Positions 22,963-33,773 of a DNA stretch of 64,000 bases are shown here, in pieces. A program made the translations under genes and the position numbers. Origin of the DNA: Ochotona curzoniae (lineage: Eukaryota; Chordata; Mammalia; Lagomorpha; Ochotonidae); NCBI RefSeq assembly GCF_017591425.1, contig NW_024466599.1, positions 27,070,001 through 27,134,000 of the forward strand, in the 5' to 3' direction. The notes under the pieces are model-generated. The model saw nothing but the letters and a program-made list of their open reading frames with translations. It made no database searches and was not told where the DNA came from. Positions within the stretch are counted from its first letter, which is position 1; each line of letters begins with the position of its first letter.

Positions 22963-23321
22963 AAAGAGGATACGGAAAACAATCCCAACTAAGTTATAAT
23001 TTCAGAAAAGCAAGGACATGGCTGTGTTCTTCTTGGTTGGAATTGTTGCCAAACAATTCCCAAAACAAAATTGGGGTTGTTCTGTATGATTACCAAACCA
23101 GGTCTACTCATTCAGTGCATAGAAAAGCCAATCGCTGACACTTGGATTATGGAAGAACATAGACATTTATTGCAAAGTACAGAGCAAGATGCCAGACAGA
23201 TATTGCTTAATTTCCTGAGCTGCCAGAGGAGTTGGGGATGAAGGCTATCATAGACAGAAAAGTGGAGCTGGGAGGTGTATGGGTACAAGGTTCCTGATTG
23301 GCCAGAAAAGCTGATCCTTTT

Positions 23322-23640
23322 CTTTTTCCTTTTATTTATTTATTTTTATTCAAAAGGCAGATTTCAGAGGGAAGGAGAGACAGAGAGAGAAAGATCTTCC
23401 ATCTGCTAGTTCATTCCCCAAATGGCTGCAATGGCTGGAGTTGAGCTGATCCAAAGCCAAGAATCAGGAGCTTCCTCCAGGTTCCATTAGCGCAAGGATC
23501 CAAGGCTTGGGACATCCTCCGCTGCTTTCTTGGGCCACAAGCAGGGTGCTGGACAGGAAGTGGAACAGCCAAGACACAATCTGGTGTCCATGTGGAATGC
23601 TGGCGCTTGGGGTGGAGGATTAAGCCACAGCGTCGGCCCT
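23322..23640 (-). mobile_element. CSINE, minus strand, near full length
   Basis: Tail complement 'ccttttatttatttatttttattc', 'agagacagagagagaaagatcttcc', 'tagttcattccccaaatgg', 'ccgctgctttcttgggccacaagcag', 'gtgtccatgtggaatgctggcgc', head end 'aagccacagcgtcggccc'. A few CpGs survive, so younger than most neighbours. Confidence 0.87.
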
Positions 23641-24845
23641 GAGGCTGTGATCTTTAGGGAATTTATGATGGGCTGGTAAGCTCCAGCCTGTCTTGGGGGT
23701 TACAATGAATATAGTTGGATTTTCTCTGCAGGACTTTAGACTGGCCATTAAGGTCCTTATCTACAACGGAGCAGGTGACTCTGTGATTAGAACCTTACAG
23801 GATCAGTTTGCCTTCCCTCAATTCAGTGAATTCCTTTTATTGGAGGACAAGCAAGGACACTGGAGCAAGGGAAAAGCTCTGGGCTCTGCTTTTATGTTAT
23901 AGGGCTTTGGCTTCAGTACTACACACATCACACATATCTACAACAACGCAATCAGTGTTGAATTTACGAGACCAATACCTCACCACTTGGCCACCATGCC
24001 TGCATTTCAGTGTTGAATTAAAAAAAAAAAAGACTCACAAGAGCATATTCAATTTCTATGAATAATTTTTGTAGCACAACACAAGTCAAGTTCTGCAGTG
24101 CTCTGTGCAATCTTTCTCAAGTGTGACTCCACATCGATATCTCCAAGGGGACCATAGCCTGAACCAATTAAATCAGATCTCAAAAGGGAGAAGTCCAAGC
24201 AACAGCACATTTTCAAAGTTCCTTCAAAGATTCCAATGTACAACTTAAGTTAGAAACCAAGAATCTTCAAAAATGGCACTGAACTGAGAACAGAAAATAG
24301 TATCAGGTTACTTTTCCCTAATTATCATGGAGAATACAGAATGGTAGAAATAGGGAGTAGCTGGTAGTGCACGGATGTGAGGACCCCAAGCTGGCTGTCC
24401 CAGCACTTCCTCTCTTGCAAAAGCAATCAGCTTGCAGGAAAGCCCTGTCTTTGCACTATCCCTAGATGGAAACCAGGACAACAGATGGCAGAGTAAAAGA
24501 TTATGTTTGTCCAAGTGGGAGTCCCTTTCATTTGCAAGACATCAAATTCACAACAACTGTGTGCATGCCCCAGTCTGGTTTATTTCAAATGAAAATGGAA
24601 GGATCTGGACCCTGTGTTTGTTCATCATCATAAGACAAACTGTCCCCTGTGGCTGGCACATTAGATCGTACTGGATAGGAGCTTTGGGGGTTGCAAGAAG
24701 CTCCTCCTGTTCTCTCTGACTAAGGCCTGGAGAAACCCTGTATGTCCAACCAGGGAGTCTGAATTTCACAGCAATCAAGATTCTCTCCGAGCATTTTGTA
24801 GCTCCTGATCTGTTAGCATTAGCCAAGTACAGGGGAATTGACGTC
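23641..24845. other. Unique sequence
   Basis: Contains an A run (24020-24031). No repeat family or exon recognised. The 95-codon frame at 24432-24719 is opposed by a 92-codon frame on the other strand and lacks any familiar motif. Confidence 0.35.
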
Positions 24846-24867
24846 TGTGTGTGTGTGTGTGTGTGTT
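24846..24867. repeat. (GT)n microsatellite
   Basis: About 11 uninterrupted GT units. Confidence 0.93.
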
Positions 24868-25338
24868 TAACTGTTATTGCTTTTATTGTACATTCTTACA
24901 TATGCTCTCAAAACTGCAGCTGAGCATTTGGGAAAGAAAACACAGTAGGTGCGGCTCATTCACTTCTGAAAGCAATCCTCTCCAGACACAGGAAATGAAT
25001 CAAACAGGGCAGGCGGGGTTGGCGGGGAGACTCCTGGCTCAGTAGTGGAAGAGCCAGCCCTTGGACCCAGAATCCTCCTAGCTCCTGGCAAGGCTGGCCT
25101 GCAAAGAGACCAACTCCCCTTTCCTGGCCCGCCTTCCTTTAGCCCACAGGAAAGACAGGGCTGAAGGAAACGGAGCTGAGCAAACCACACAGCAGGTTTC
25201 TCTCTCCCTGTCCCATACAGAGGTGATGAGAACATGCAAGCCTCAACAGCCAGGTAGCTGGGCCCTCAGCACCCAGGTTTCACCAAAAAATGCATTCTGA
25301 CCTGTGAGGAGCAATGGGTTGTAGAAATCTTTTGGTTC
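24868..25338. other. Unique sequence upstream of the L1 insertion
   Basis: Moderately GC-rich with 'ggcaggcggggttggcgggg' near 25010-25029. Its last 12 bases (25327-25338) are the left target-site copy of the L1 insertion. Confidence 0.4.
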
Positions 25339-25875
25339 TTATGCTTCAACACTATATAATGCTAAATACTATAATGAAAATAGACACAAGACAGCTGAAT
25401 AGTAATCTATAGCCATTTTAAGGTGTATAGAACCTGGTTGTGTATAAACTAAAATTGAAATGTCAACAAAGGAGACACAGGATGTGGTAAAGAACTTGCA
25501 TTTTTTTTTTTAACATGTTGGTTATTCAATACTATGTCAATTAATTCCATAACGTTATAAATTGTTGTTGATGTTATGTCGGGGCTTTTAATTGATAGGG
25601 ATGATACTCTGCTGGCTCTACCTTCAGACCAGAGGTGGTCTCCCCAACAAGCCGCTGAATTTGTCTGGACAATAAGATGCTGGACTCTATGCTTGGTATA
25701 TGCTAGCAATGAAAGAATCTCATGTGAACTTGAACTTGGATAATGCAACAAGGTGGAGGAATCCACCATGGGGGTGGGGTTGGGGAAAGGTGGGGGGAAA
25801 TCCCAGTACCAAAACTGTGTCACATAATGCAATGTAATTAATAAAAAATAATTCAAAAAACAAAAAAAGAAAGAC
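25339..25875 (+). mobile_element. 5'-truncated L1, 3'UTR only, with target-site duplication
   Basis: Flanked by the direct repeat 'atcttttggttc' (25327-25338 and 25876-25887; 14 of 15 match if extended leftward). The insert ends with a G-rich tract at about 25769-25799, 'taattaataaaaaataa' and an A-rich tail. Severe 5' truncation is typical of L1 retrotransposition. The 149- and 99-codon minus-strand frames here are antisense artefacts. Confidence 0.75.
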
Positions 25876-25887
25876 ATCTTTTGGTTC

Positions 25888-26442
25888 AGGTTTCCCAATG
25901 TAAAAATGAGAGAAATTGAGGCCAGATGAGTAAGCGCTTAAGATGGTGAAATGAACCCTAAGGTAGTGGGGAAACTTGAGGTCTTCTGGAGTCCCAGGGT
26001 CGTCCACTTTGCACCCCACTCCCAGTGGCTCCCCAGCTTGGCTTCACATTAGACCCTCCTGGGGAGCTGTCTCACCCTGAGCCATGCCAGCTGCCTGGGA
26101 ATGGGGTGTGCTCTCCAGAACCCCCGACCCCCTGAGGCCACAGATGAGGGCAGCTGCTCCCTTTCACTTCATAATGAGCCTGTGCTGTGCCAAGAGGCAA
26201 GAGAAAGAGCAGTGAAAGTGAACCAATTGGCTTCTTGCCCTATGGCTGCGCAGCCTCTGGACAGAAACACACACTGTGAAGATGAAGAGCTCACAGAGGA
26301 GTGTAGCAACAGAAGCACAAATAAGTAAGAGCCTGATAAACTGTGGAAGGACCACAGAGGGTCTGTCTGAGACAGGTGCACAGAAATTTGTAGGGAGACC
26401 CAGCATATGCAAAAGCCTGAAACACAAAGCACTGTGTTATCT
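25888..26442. other. Unique sequence
   Basis: Weak MER5A-like motif near 26033-26075 ('cttcacattagaccctcctggggagctg'). Otherwise no feature. Confidence 0.35.
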
Positions 26443-26568
26443 GTCCCGTGATGTCCCTACAGCGAGGTACTAGGTAGGAGCCAGGGGTGTCCCATGATGT
26501 CCCTACAGTGAGGTGCCTGGTAGGAGCCAGGGGTGTCCCGTGATGTCCCTACAGCGAGGAGCCAGAGA
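26443..26568 (+). repeat. 46-bp minisatellite, about 2.7 copies
   Basis: Units start at 26443, 26489 and 26535, each beginning 'gtccc(g/a)tgatgtccctacag'. Units 1 and 2 differ at about four positions. Unit 3 lacks about 11 bp after 'cgagg'. High identity suggests recent duplication. Confidence 0.9.
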
Positions 26569-26844
26569 AGCAGACAACAGCCAGGTCACAAAGGGTTTTG
26601 TAACACAAATCATCCTTGGTCCTGGGGATCCTTCTGAAATGATGGCAAAACACTGAGATACACCGTGCCAAAAACTTTGACAAACTAAAGCTTGTAATTT
26701 ATGAAAATACTCCTCCCAACAATGTGGATAATAAAGAGGAAGAGGGAGAAGCCAGAGACAAGATGAGAAGTTGAGAGAGGAGGCAGGAATGACACCAGGG
26801 CAATTCAGACCAGGCCACAGATGAGACCAGCATTCTGTACTCTT
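26569..26844. other. Unique, purine-rich sequence
   Basis: 26725-26790 is strongly purine-rich ('aaagaggaagagggagaagcc'). Nothing else recognised. Confidence 0.35.

Positions 26845-26892
<48 letters not shown>
26845..26892. repeat. (TTTA)n microsatellite
   Basis: About 12 TTTA units continuous with the tail complement of the minus-strand SINE that follows. An expanded (TAAA)n SINE tail. Confidence 0.95.
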
Positions 26893-26893
<1 letters not shown>

Positions 26894-27060
26894 TTGGAAA
26901 GTCAGATATACAGAGAAGAGGAGAGACAGAGAGGAAGATCTTCCTTCCATTGATTCACTCCCCAGGTGGCCGCAACAGCTGGAGCTGAGTCCATCTGAAG
27001 CCAAGAGCCAGGACCCCCTTCCAAGTCTCCCACGTGGGTGCAGGATCCCAAGGTTTGGCA
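26893..27060 (-). mobile_element. CSINE, minus strand, truncated head
   Basis: 'ttggaaagtcagatatacagag', 'gagacagagaggaagatcttcc', 'gattcactccccaggtggccgcaac', 'ggtgcaggatcccaaggtt', then stops. Only the 3' half to two-thirds of the SINE is present, consistent with 5' truncation. Confidence 0.87.
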
Positions 27061-27674
27061 CCGATAGGCATGGGTCATATCCCCACACAGCACTTTATCA
27101 GAGTTCAGAGAATTGTTCCACATTATCCATATTCATTGATTTATGGATTTCCCCCACCCCCAACTCCTACCCAACAGGGTAAGCTTTTTCAAAAGAAGAC
27201 TGCGAGACCATTGTGTCTTGTGTCTTAACACAATGCACAGGGATCTGATAGAAGTTTGTGGGATGGATGAATGGATGCTGAAGTTTGCATTCATGGATTA
27301 TAGGGAAATTTTCTGAAATAATAAGGATGATGGCATACATACTATGCTGGAATCCCTCCTATGTACCGAAGTCCCTCCGATTTACCTGCCAGCATCATTG
27401 GAGCATGACTCTGAACAGCCATATTGAATCATTTGGATCAGCTTGCAAGACCAACAGGATGATCTAAACCAGCCACAGGGTTTGGAGCCAAACTTTAAGA
27501 ACTTTTGTCATTGCTACATAGGTGTTTTCCCTAGGGCCAGACTCTCTTCGCAGCCTCCTCAAATAACCACCTTCCCAAGACACCTGCTATCCAGGGACCT
27601 TGGGTCTTCACTTGATATTGTGGAGAAGTCTCTGATTCAGTGAAACATGAAGACATGCACAGGTGGCTGCTGTC
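27061..27674. other. Unique sequence
   Basis: C-rich stretch near 27150-27172 and a short 'gatggatgaatggatg' simple tract (about 27260-27275). No gene recognised. Confidence 0.35.
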
Positions 27675-28012
27675 TTTTCTTTTTTTTTTTTTTAAACAGT
27701 TGCTTACTTTTTGGAAAGTCAGATATACAGAGAGAAGGAGAGACAGACAGGAAGATCTTCCATTTGATGACTCACTCCCCAAGCAGCTGCAATGGCCAAA
27801 GCTGAGCTGATCCTAAACCAGGATCCAGGAACTTCTTCTGGCTCTCCCAAGCAGGTGCAAGGTTCCAAAACTTTGGGCCATTCTTGACTGCTTTCCCAGG
27901 CCACAAGCAGGAAGCTGGATGGGAAGCAGAGCCACCGGGACACGAATGGAGCCCATATGGGATCCTGGCATTACAAAACGAGGACTTTAGCTAATAGCCT
28001 ACCACACTGGGA
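27675..28012 (-). mobile_element. CSINE, minus strand, full length
   Basis: T tail from 27675, 'ttggaaagtcagatatacagag', 'gatgactcactccccaagcagctgc', 'gactgctttcccaggccacaagcag', 'cccatatgggatcctggca', head end 'agcctaccacactggg'. Possible target-site duplication 'tggctgctgt' (27664-27673) and 'tggttgctgt' (28016-28025). Confidence 0.88.
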
Positions 28013-28046
28013 TCATGGTTGCTGTATTAACCCTCCCAGGACTTCA

Positions 28047-28376
28047 TCTTTTTTTTTTTTAAGATTCACTTATTTTCATCTGGAAGGCAAAGTTACAGAG
28101 AGAAGAAAGATAGAAAAACCCTCTATCTGATGGTTTATTCCCCCACCTGGCCATACTGGCCAGAGATAAGCTGATCCAAAACCAATAGCCAGGAGCTTCT
28201 TCTGAGTCTCCCATGTGGGTAAGGCTCTCAAGGCTTCGAGCTATCCTCTACTGCTCTTGCAAGCCACAAATAGGGAGCTGGATGGGAAGTGGACCAGCCA
28301 GGATATGAGCTGGCCCCCTTATGGGATCCCAGAACTTGTAAGGTAAAGATTTGGCTATTGAGCCATTGCGCTGGAC
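28047..28376 (-). mobile_element. CSINE, minus strand, full length
   Basis: T tail, 'aagattcacttattttcatctgg', 'aggcaaagttacagag', 'gagtctcccatgtggg', 'ctgctcttgcaagccacaaatagg', 'cccttatgggatcccagaac', head end 'ttgagccattgcgctggac'. Third of four consecutive same-strand copies. Confidence 0.87.
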
Positions 28377-28463
28377 CTGGAGCCAGGACTTGAACCCAGG
28401 CACACCCATGTGGAATGCACATATTTCAAACCATGTCTTATCCATTGCACCAGACACCAGCCC
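28377..28463 (-). mobile_element. CSINE 5' fragment, minus strand
   Basis: 'ggacttgaacccaggcac', 'atgtggaatgcac', 'ttatccattgcaccagacaccagccc' are the reversed head of a CSINE. The copy at 28047-28376 probably inserted into this older SINE and its other half is lost. Confidence 0.65.
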
Positions 28464-29662
28464 TTGTCACCTTTTTAAAGTGCCAGGAGAAGAATGGGAA
28501 ATTCAGATGCTAGAACAACTTGAAGGGAAAACATTTAGGCCTCAGCAGCATCTGCCAGTCCCCACTGCCAGGAGAGAGCCGTTGGAGACATTCCAGCTCC
28601 CTGGACTGCAAGTTTAGGTGACAGAGTCCAGACGTGCAGTTTGAGCTTGCTGCTAAAGAATGAGATCTTGAATTAGCGCAGCAGTCAGAATTCTGCTGGA
28701 GGGGCTGCATGGCAGAGAAGAAAAACAATCATTTTATCTAGGGCAGTGTCTCTACACGTTGTTTCCCTCCCTCCCACACCCGGTGGCAGTTGTGATGATC
28801 AGGTTAAGGCTGTGTATGCTTGAGGCTTGGCAATGTTTGGGACGAGGGTGGAGAAAATGAACACACTTGCATACTGAGGTTTGATCAAGTACTCTGCCAC
28901 AACTGAGAAAATAAACACCTTGTTAGTCTGCGCTAATGAGCACCTTGCTAATGCAGTGGAATCCCTCCCCAATTCTCTGGCTCTGTGGGAAGCTTCCCTG
29001 CCAGTTCTCTGAGTGAGGTATCTGCCCCCAGGAGCAGGGATACAGGTTGGACAGGACAGAGCAGGCAGGACTGGCTGAGCCCTTCCAGCTCTTGCAAGCT
29101 CAGACCTGAGGGCTGTCAAAGAACTTAGATGGGACTGGTGGGGAATCTCCCCACAGGGCAGCTGCTTCCCGGGAAGATCTGTCAGCTTCAGGAGGAGCAT
29201 GAGGTAGAGGCCCAGCTTGGCACCCTTAAGAAAGCTGCAGGAAAAGTGCAACCAAACCATGTGAAGGGCAAGTTGGTCAAGTTGGACGATGCACTGAGAC
29301 ACACCATCCATAGCCAGAGTGTCTGCCCAGCACTGTGGCTTGGCTGGGGCAGGTGCAGTTGCTCCAAGGTAATGCCTGAATGCAACCAGCCGCTTCTCTA
29401 CATCAGTCTGCCCCATCTGACTCTATTTGGTCAAGCCAGATTCCTTCTGATCTTAGCTGTCAGCTTGATCATAAAGCTTGCTAGACCAGGACCTCCAAAT
29501 AGTCCATTTGAGCCTTTAGTAATAAGCATCCCGATGTCTCTGGATTGTGTTCCTTCCACTTGATTTTAGAAGGAAGGCCTTGGCTCCACCTCTCCCACAG
29601 TATTCTATAATTTCCTCACAGATGGCAGCCCCTGGAGTGTACACCTCCGTTTTTTGGGTTTA
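28464..29662. other. Unique sequence holding the longest open frames
   Basis: No recognisable repeat for 1.2 kb. A minus-strand frame of 205 codons (29416-28799) and a plus-strand frame of 144 codons (29129-29563) overlap. Neither shows a known domain, and overlap on opposite strands in GC-moderate DNA is expected by chance. Treated as noncoding. Confidence 0.45.
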
Positions 29663-29663
29663 T

Positions 29664-29731
<68 letters not shown>

Positions 29732-29732
29732 T
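29663..29732. repeat. (TTTC)n microsatellite, about 17 units
   Basis: Uninterrupted CTTT tetranucleotide array of about 70 bp at the tail side of the SINE at 29733-30036. Long pure arrays of this kind are usually highly polymorphic and can adopt triplex structure. Confidence 0.96.
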
Positions 29733-30036
29733 ATTTTTATTGCAAAGTCAGATATACAGAGAGAAGGAGATATATAGAGAAAAATCTTCCATCTGATGAT
29801 TCACTTTCCAAATGACCACAAAGGCGGATACTGCACCGATCTGAAGCCGGGAACCAGGAGCCCTTCCAGGTCTCGCACATGGGTGCAGGGTCCCAAGGCT
29901 TTGGGCCATCCTCGACTCCTTTCCCAGGTCACAAGCCGGGAGCTGGATGGGAAGCGGGGCCTCCAGGATTAGAACTGGTGGCCATATGCGATCCCGGCGC
30001 GTGCAGGCAAGCCACTGGACCATCACATTGGGCCCC
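29733..30036 (-). mobile_element. CSINE, minus strand, relatively young
   Basis: 'tatttttattgcaaagtcagatatacag', 'gatctgaagccgggaaccaggagc', 'gggtgcagggtcccaaggctttgggcc', 'gatcccggcgcgtgcagg'. Several CpGs retained. Putative target-site duplication 'cacctccgtttt' (29642-29653) and 'cacctctgtttt' (30037-30048), which also encloses the (TTTC)n tail. Confidence 0.9.
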
Positions 30037-30139
30037 CACCTCTGTTTTGTGATGAATCCAAGGTCTGATCAAACAAAAAGGCCATTTTGCAAATGACCTT
30101 GAGGCTGCCCTCTAAATGCCTCCTTCTTGACTGTTCTGG

Positions 30140-30245
30140 CAAACAGCAACTAAGCACTTATTGTGTGCCAAGCCCTGGGAATACACAGTGAGACAGACTA
30201 GAGAGAGAATAAGTCCTGTTCTCTCCTGGGAATGGAGGGCTGACC
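30140..30245 (-). mobile_element. Old L2-type or related repeat fragment
   Basis: 'aactaagcacttattgtgtgccaagccctgggaatacac...agacag' follows the common old motif 'gagcacctactatgtgccaggcactggggatacaca'. Family not resolved. Confidence 0.5.
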
Positions 30246-31139
30246 GACAAGTGTGATATTGGCCCTGGGCAAGGGATCTCCCTGGGGACTCTCAAATTAT
30301 TTGCAGCCTTATTTTTTCTAGGCCTCGCATTCCACCTTCACTGCAGTTGGACTTCTAGGAGTTGCCTGAGTGATGATCATGCCAAACTTTTTTGCAATTT
30401 CCCTACCTCTCGCCCCTCACCCCACTGTATAGATATGCATCCTTGATCCTGAGAGAGAAAGTTTACAAAAGAATGCCCCAGGCATCAGGGAGGGACAAAC
30501 CACTCCTTACACTCTGCTAGCACCTGGCCCATTCCACCAGCTGTCGTCTTGTTCCTTGTACCTGCAGTCTTTGTGACCCGTCCCCTCCCTGCAGAAAGGG
30601 GTCAGGAGTGATGACTAAGTTGAACCCAACCAGAGAGTAGCAACCCACATTTCAGACTCTCTAAATCAATGCAGAGGCCATGCTGTAGCTGTGCCTTTAA
30701 GAGAATGACGCAGGCCACCGAGCTCATCTTTCACTGAGCTGGCTGTGGGGAAGGTACGGCCTCTGCTTCTTCGTATTTTTCTTGTGTCACTGACGCTCAG
30801 AGGAATTATTGCAGAACAGTTCACCTTCCCACTCTCCCTGGGAAATCAGAAACGTTGGAGCCTCAGCAAAGTCTGAAAGAATCAATGAGTAGGGGGCAAG
30901 GGTACTAGGCAATTTCATCCCATTCTATTTGAGAAGATGCCAGCTCTCAAGTCCCTGGGTCCTGAGTCACACTTCTGGGCAGTTCCAGAGAGGAGCCACA
31001 CCTGTTAAGCAGGGGTGTGTGAAGTACTGACTGCTCTCCACTACTCTTCATTAGGGCTGTGCTGCCAAAGCAAAGGGTTGGGCCACCTAGTACAAATCCT
31101 CAGAGCTTGCTTGATCTTCAACCTGGCTATAAATCTTGC
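30246..31139. other. Unique sequence
   Basis: Contains 'gtgcctttaagagaatgacgcagg' (about 30693-30716), a TATA-less, CRE-like (TGACGCA) stretch with nearby donor-like 'aaggtacgg'. Suggestive only. No repeat or coding signal otherwise. Confidence 0.35.
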
Positions 31140-31325
31140 ATTCATAGCTACCAGCAAGGCAATCCTGGGCTAGATACTGGAATTTCCTGAGATTCACTTT
31201 CCTCTTCTGTAAAATGAACTGAATAATTAGATAAACATGATAGAACTGATGTGACAATTACACTTAAGACTGCATATGAAGTTTGTGTGCGATGCATGCT
31301 CAGTGCTTAACCAATGGCCTGCCAT
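31140..31325 (+). mobile_element. MIR SINE
   Basis: 'gattcactttcctcttctgtaaaatgaactgaataatt' is the MIR 'cagtttcctcatctgtaaaatggggataat' core, followed by 'gatgtgacaattac' and 'catgctcagtgcttaacc'. Order and spacing fit a plus-strand MIR. Confidence 0.65.
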
Positions 31326-32539
31326 AAATAGGGAGTGGAGGCAATGTTTCCTCGGAGAGCAGCTCCCTGTTGACCAGCAAGACCAATAAGGCGAGAGTTT
31401 GGCCTGCTGAAGCACCCATATGTCTTCCCCTCCATTTTGCACTGATTCCGTTCTTTTTTAAATTTATTTTCCTTGCTATTTCCACCATCTCAAATGAGTT
31501 CTGATGTGTATGTGTATCATTACCCAGAAATATATAAGGGTCAAGGCTGAGGAGACGTGACGTCAATATTTACTACCATCTTACTGTGCCCACCATGTGT
31601 TTCTCTCGAGGTATTCAATCCGAAGTCTTCAGAGCCTGTGGCTTTGCAGAACTTAGACTGCATAGGAGACATTTGCAACACAGAAAAGATACATCACACC
31701 AATTTGCCTCTCCTTCTCTGCTCCCATTAAAAAAGCTTTCAGGCCACAGTGTCCCCCAGCAATAATCACATCAAGGCAAGGAAATTAAGATCTCTGGCTG
31801 GAAAGGCATTACATGAGTCTCTAGAATGTAGTAAAAGACATTTCCTTTCTCTGAATTTCTTTCTGGCTTCCTGCCATGAGTTCTGAGGAAAGCAAGTCCT
31901 CATAAGAGAGGTGTTGCTTGGATAATGAGGGAAAAATACCTTCCAGTCTGATGACACAACCCTGCTGGGTTCTGCAGCTTTGGTGATGACCTGGGTCAGG
32001 TGTTCCCACATTCAGTGATGCATAAAAGATAGTACTCCTGATAAAAATAAAAGCCTGTGCTACAGAGATTCTAAGGCACAGAGGCCCTCAGTAATAAAGA
32101 TTTGCAAGTCTCAAGTTACCCAGGGGTTATCTTTACCCCATTCATTGGCATCCCAAAGAATTTTCACTGGGCTGCTTTCTTCTGCTCTCCCAGGAAACGC
32201 GGGGCTTAAGGAGAGCTTAGGGAAAGCAGGTGAGGGCTGGAAAGGAGCAGGTCTACTCTACAAAGAGTCTACTTTAAAAGCAAGTACAGGTCCAGCCTGG
32301 CTTAACAGGGATCCAAGGAAACAGGGTCCCAGATGGAGAATCCAGAGTGGGGCTTTGCCTGTGCTTGCCCTCTTAATGCAACAAGACCAGCAACAGTTCT
32401 CACAGGCTTCTGCACAGTCCCTGCTTGGAGAGAAAGCCTCTAATGCAGTTATGGGACTTCCTCCCACATCGTTAAAGCCCTAAAGGGTGTTCGTGACGCT
32501 TTGCCTATGCAGACTATGCAGAGAGCACTGTGGCTGCCC
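31326..32539. other. Unique sequence
   Basis: No recognised repeat. Several frames of up to 112 codons (for example 32145-32483) overlap frames on the other strand and lack familiar motifs. Confidence 0.35.
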
Positions 32540-33060
32540 CTCCTATCCATGGAAGTCATCTCTGGGAAGCCCTCCCTGGCTAACCCCATCCAGTATGGTA
32601 ACCCAGGTCGCCCCCAAGAAACTGTGAACTTCCACCCGCCCACACCTGAGCCCCCATGACCAAAAGCTGACCTTCCAATCCTTCACCCACAGTCCTCATC
32701 ATCAGGCAGGGTCTGCCAGTGGCTTTTAGGAGGGAGCAGGTTGGAACGAGTATAGATTGTTTACATCTGGATAATAACCCCGGCCCCCTCCCCACGTGTC
32801 TTACCCCTTCCTGCTTGCGTTCTCAGACAGGCCTTCCAGAGCAGGCCGACTGTAAGCACAGCTTGCCCTGCTCCCTCTGTCCTAATCCTGCTTTGGTTCT
32901 CTCCATGGAATTTACCTATTTTTCACATGTGCATTTATTCTCTCTCTAGAATATAAGCGCCAAGGAAGCAGAGATCTGAGTCTATGCCATTCACTCCCAG
33001 GACAGCGTATCTAGGACAGTGCATGGCACAGAACAAGTGTTCAAGAACCCTGTTTTGGAA
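32540..33060 (+). mobile_element. L2 LINE 3' region
   Basis: 'tctgggaagccctccctggctaacccc' fits the L2 'ccaggaagccttccctgac' motif. 'catttattctctctctagaatataagcgcc' and 'aggacagtgcatggcacagaacaagtgttcaa' fit the 3'UTR ('actagactgtgagc...cagtgcctggcacatagtaggtgctcaa'). The middle has drifted. Confidence 0.6.
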
Positions 33061-33458
33061 TCTTCCCTCTGAGAGCTCAGGGCTTTGTGCAGATGACAAA
33101 CAAGCCAACCCCTTAAAGGAGAAAAGATGCCAGTCTTCCCCAGTGGGAGGTTTGGTCACACTGCAGCCTAGGTGGAGGGCTGCTCTCTTGGAGCCCTTCG
33201 AATATCTACTGGCTCTGCTTGATTTGAAGTCTCAGACTATAGAACATTTTTTCTTTTCTTTCTTCATCTACCTGCTTCTTTCCAGAAATTTCAGCAGAAA
33301 AAGGCAACCTGGAGAATGGCCTGGCTTACTCAGTGCCACCTTCTGCAGCCCTATCCTACAAGGCCAGAAAGTAAATCTTTATAAACAGGGGGAGGGAGGA
33401 ACCCCCCCAAATAATAAACCATCAACAAAGCATAACAAATGTCCAACTGATCGATAGC
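33061..33458. other. Unique sequence
   Basis: T/C-rich at 33250-33285. Part of a 157-codon frame (32984-33457) that starts inside the L2 relic, so not credible as a gene. Confidence 0.35.
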
Positions 33459-33773
33459 CTCGGGTATTGTGATGTAGTGGATTAAGTTTGCATCCCATTT
33501 TGGAGTGATTACTTTGAGCCCCTGCTGCTCCACGGTTCTGCTTCAGCTTCCCCTAATGCACCTGGGAGGCCCCAGTTGATAGCCCAAGTGTTTGGGTTAC
33601 TACTACCCACATGGCAGACCTAGGTGGAGTTGCTGGCTCCTGGCTTCAGCCTTGCCCAGCCCTGGCTGTTGTGTGAGCATTGGATGAGTAAACCAGCAGA
33701 TAGAAGGTGTGTTGTGTGTGTGTGTGTGTTCCTCTCTCCCTGACACTCTTCTTTTCAAATAAAGGAGCAAGTC
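33459..33773 (+). mobile_element. CSINE, plus strand
   Basis: Head 'cgggtattgtgatgtagtggattaag', 'gcatcccattttggagtg', 'agcccctgctgctcc', 'gcccaagtgtttgggttactac', 'ctggctgttgtgtgagcattgg', a small (TG)n at 33706-33729 in the CT-rich block, end 'cttttcaaataaagg'. Confidence 0.83.

Noticed and set aside
25449..25898. 149-codon minus-strand frame
   Set aside because: It is the antisense of a 5'-truncated L1 3'UTR.
26443..26568. CRISPR-like direct repeats
   Set aside because: The units are contiguous with no unique spacers, and the genome is mammalian; it is a minisatellite.
28799..29416. 205-codon open frame on the minus strand, the longest in the window
   Set aside because: No recognisable domain, motif or splice context. 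It overlaps a 144-codon frame on the other strand, and one such frame in 64 kb of moderate-GC mammalian DNA is expected by chance.
32984..33457. 157-codon plus-strand frame
   Set aside because: It starts inside an L2 relic and reads through unique DNA; no conserved motif.
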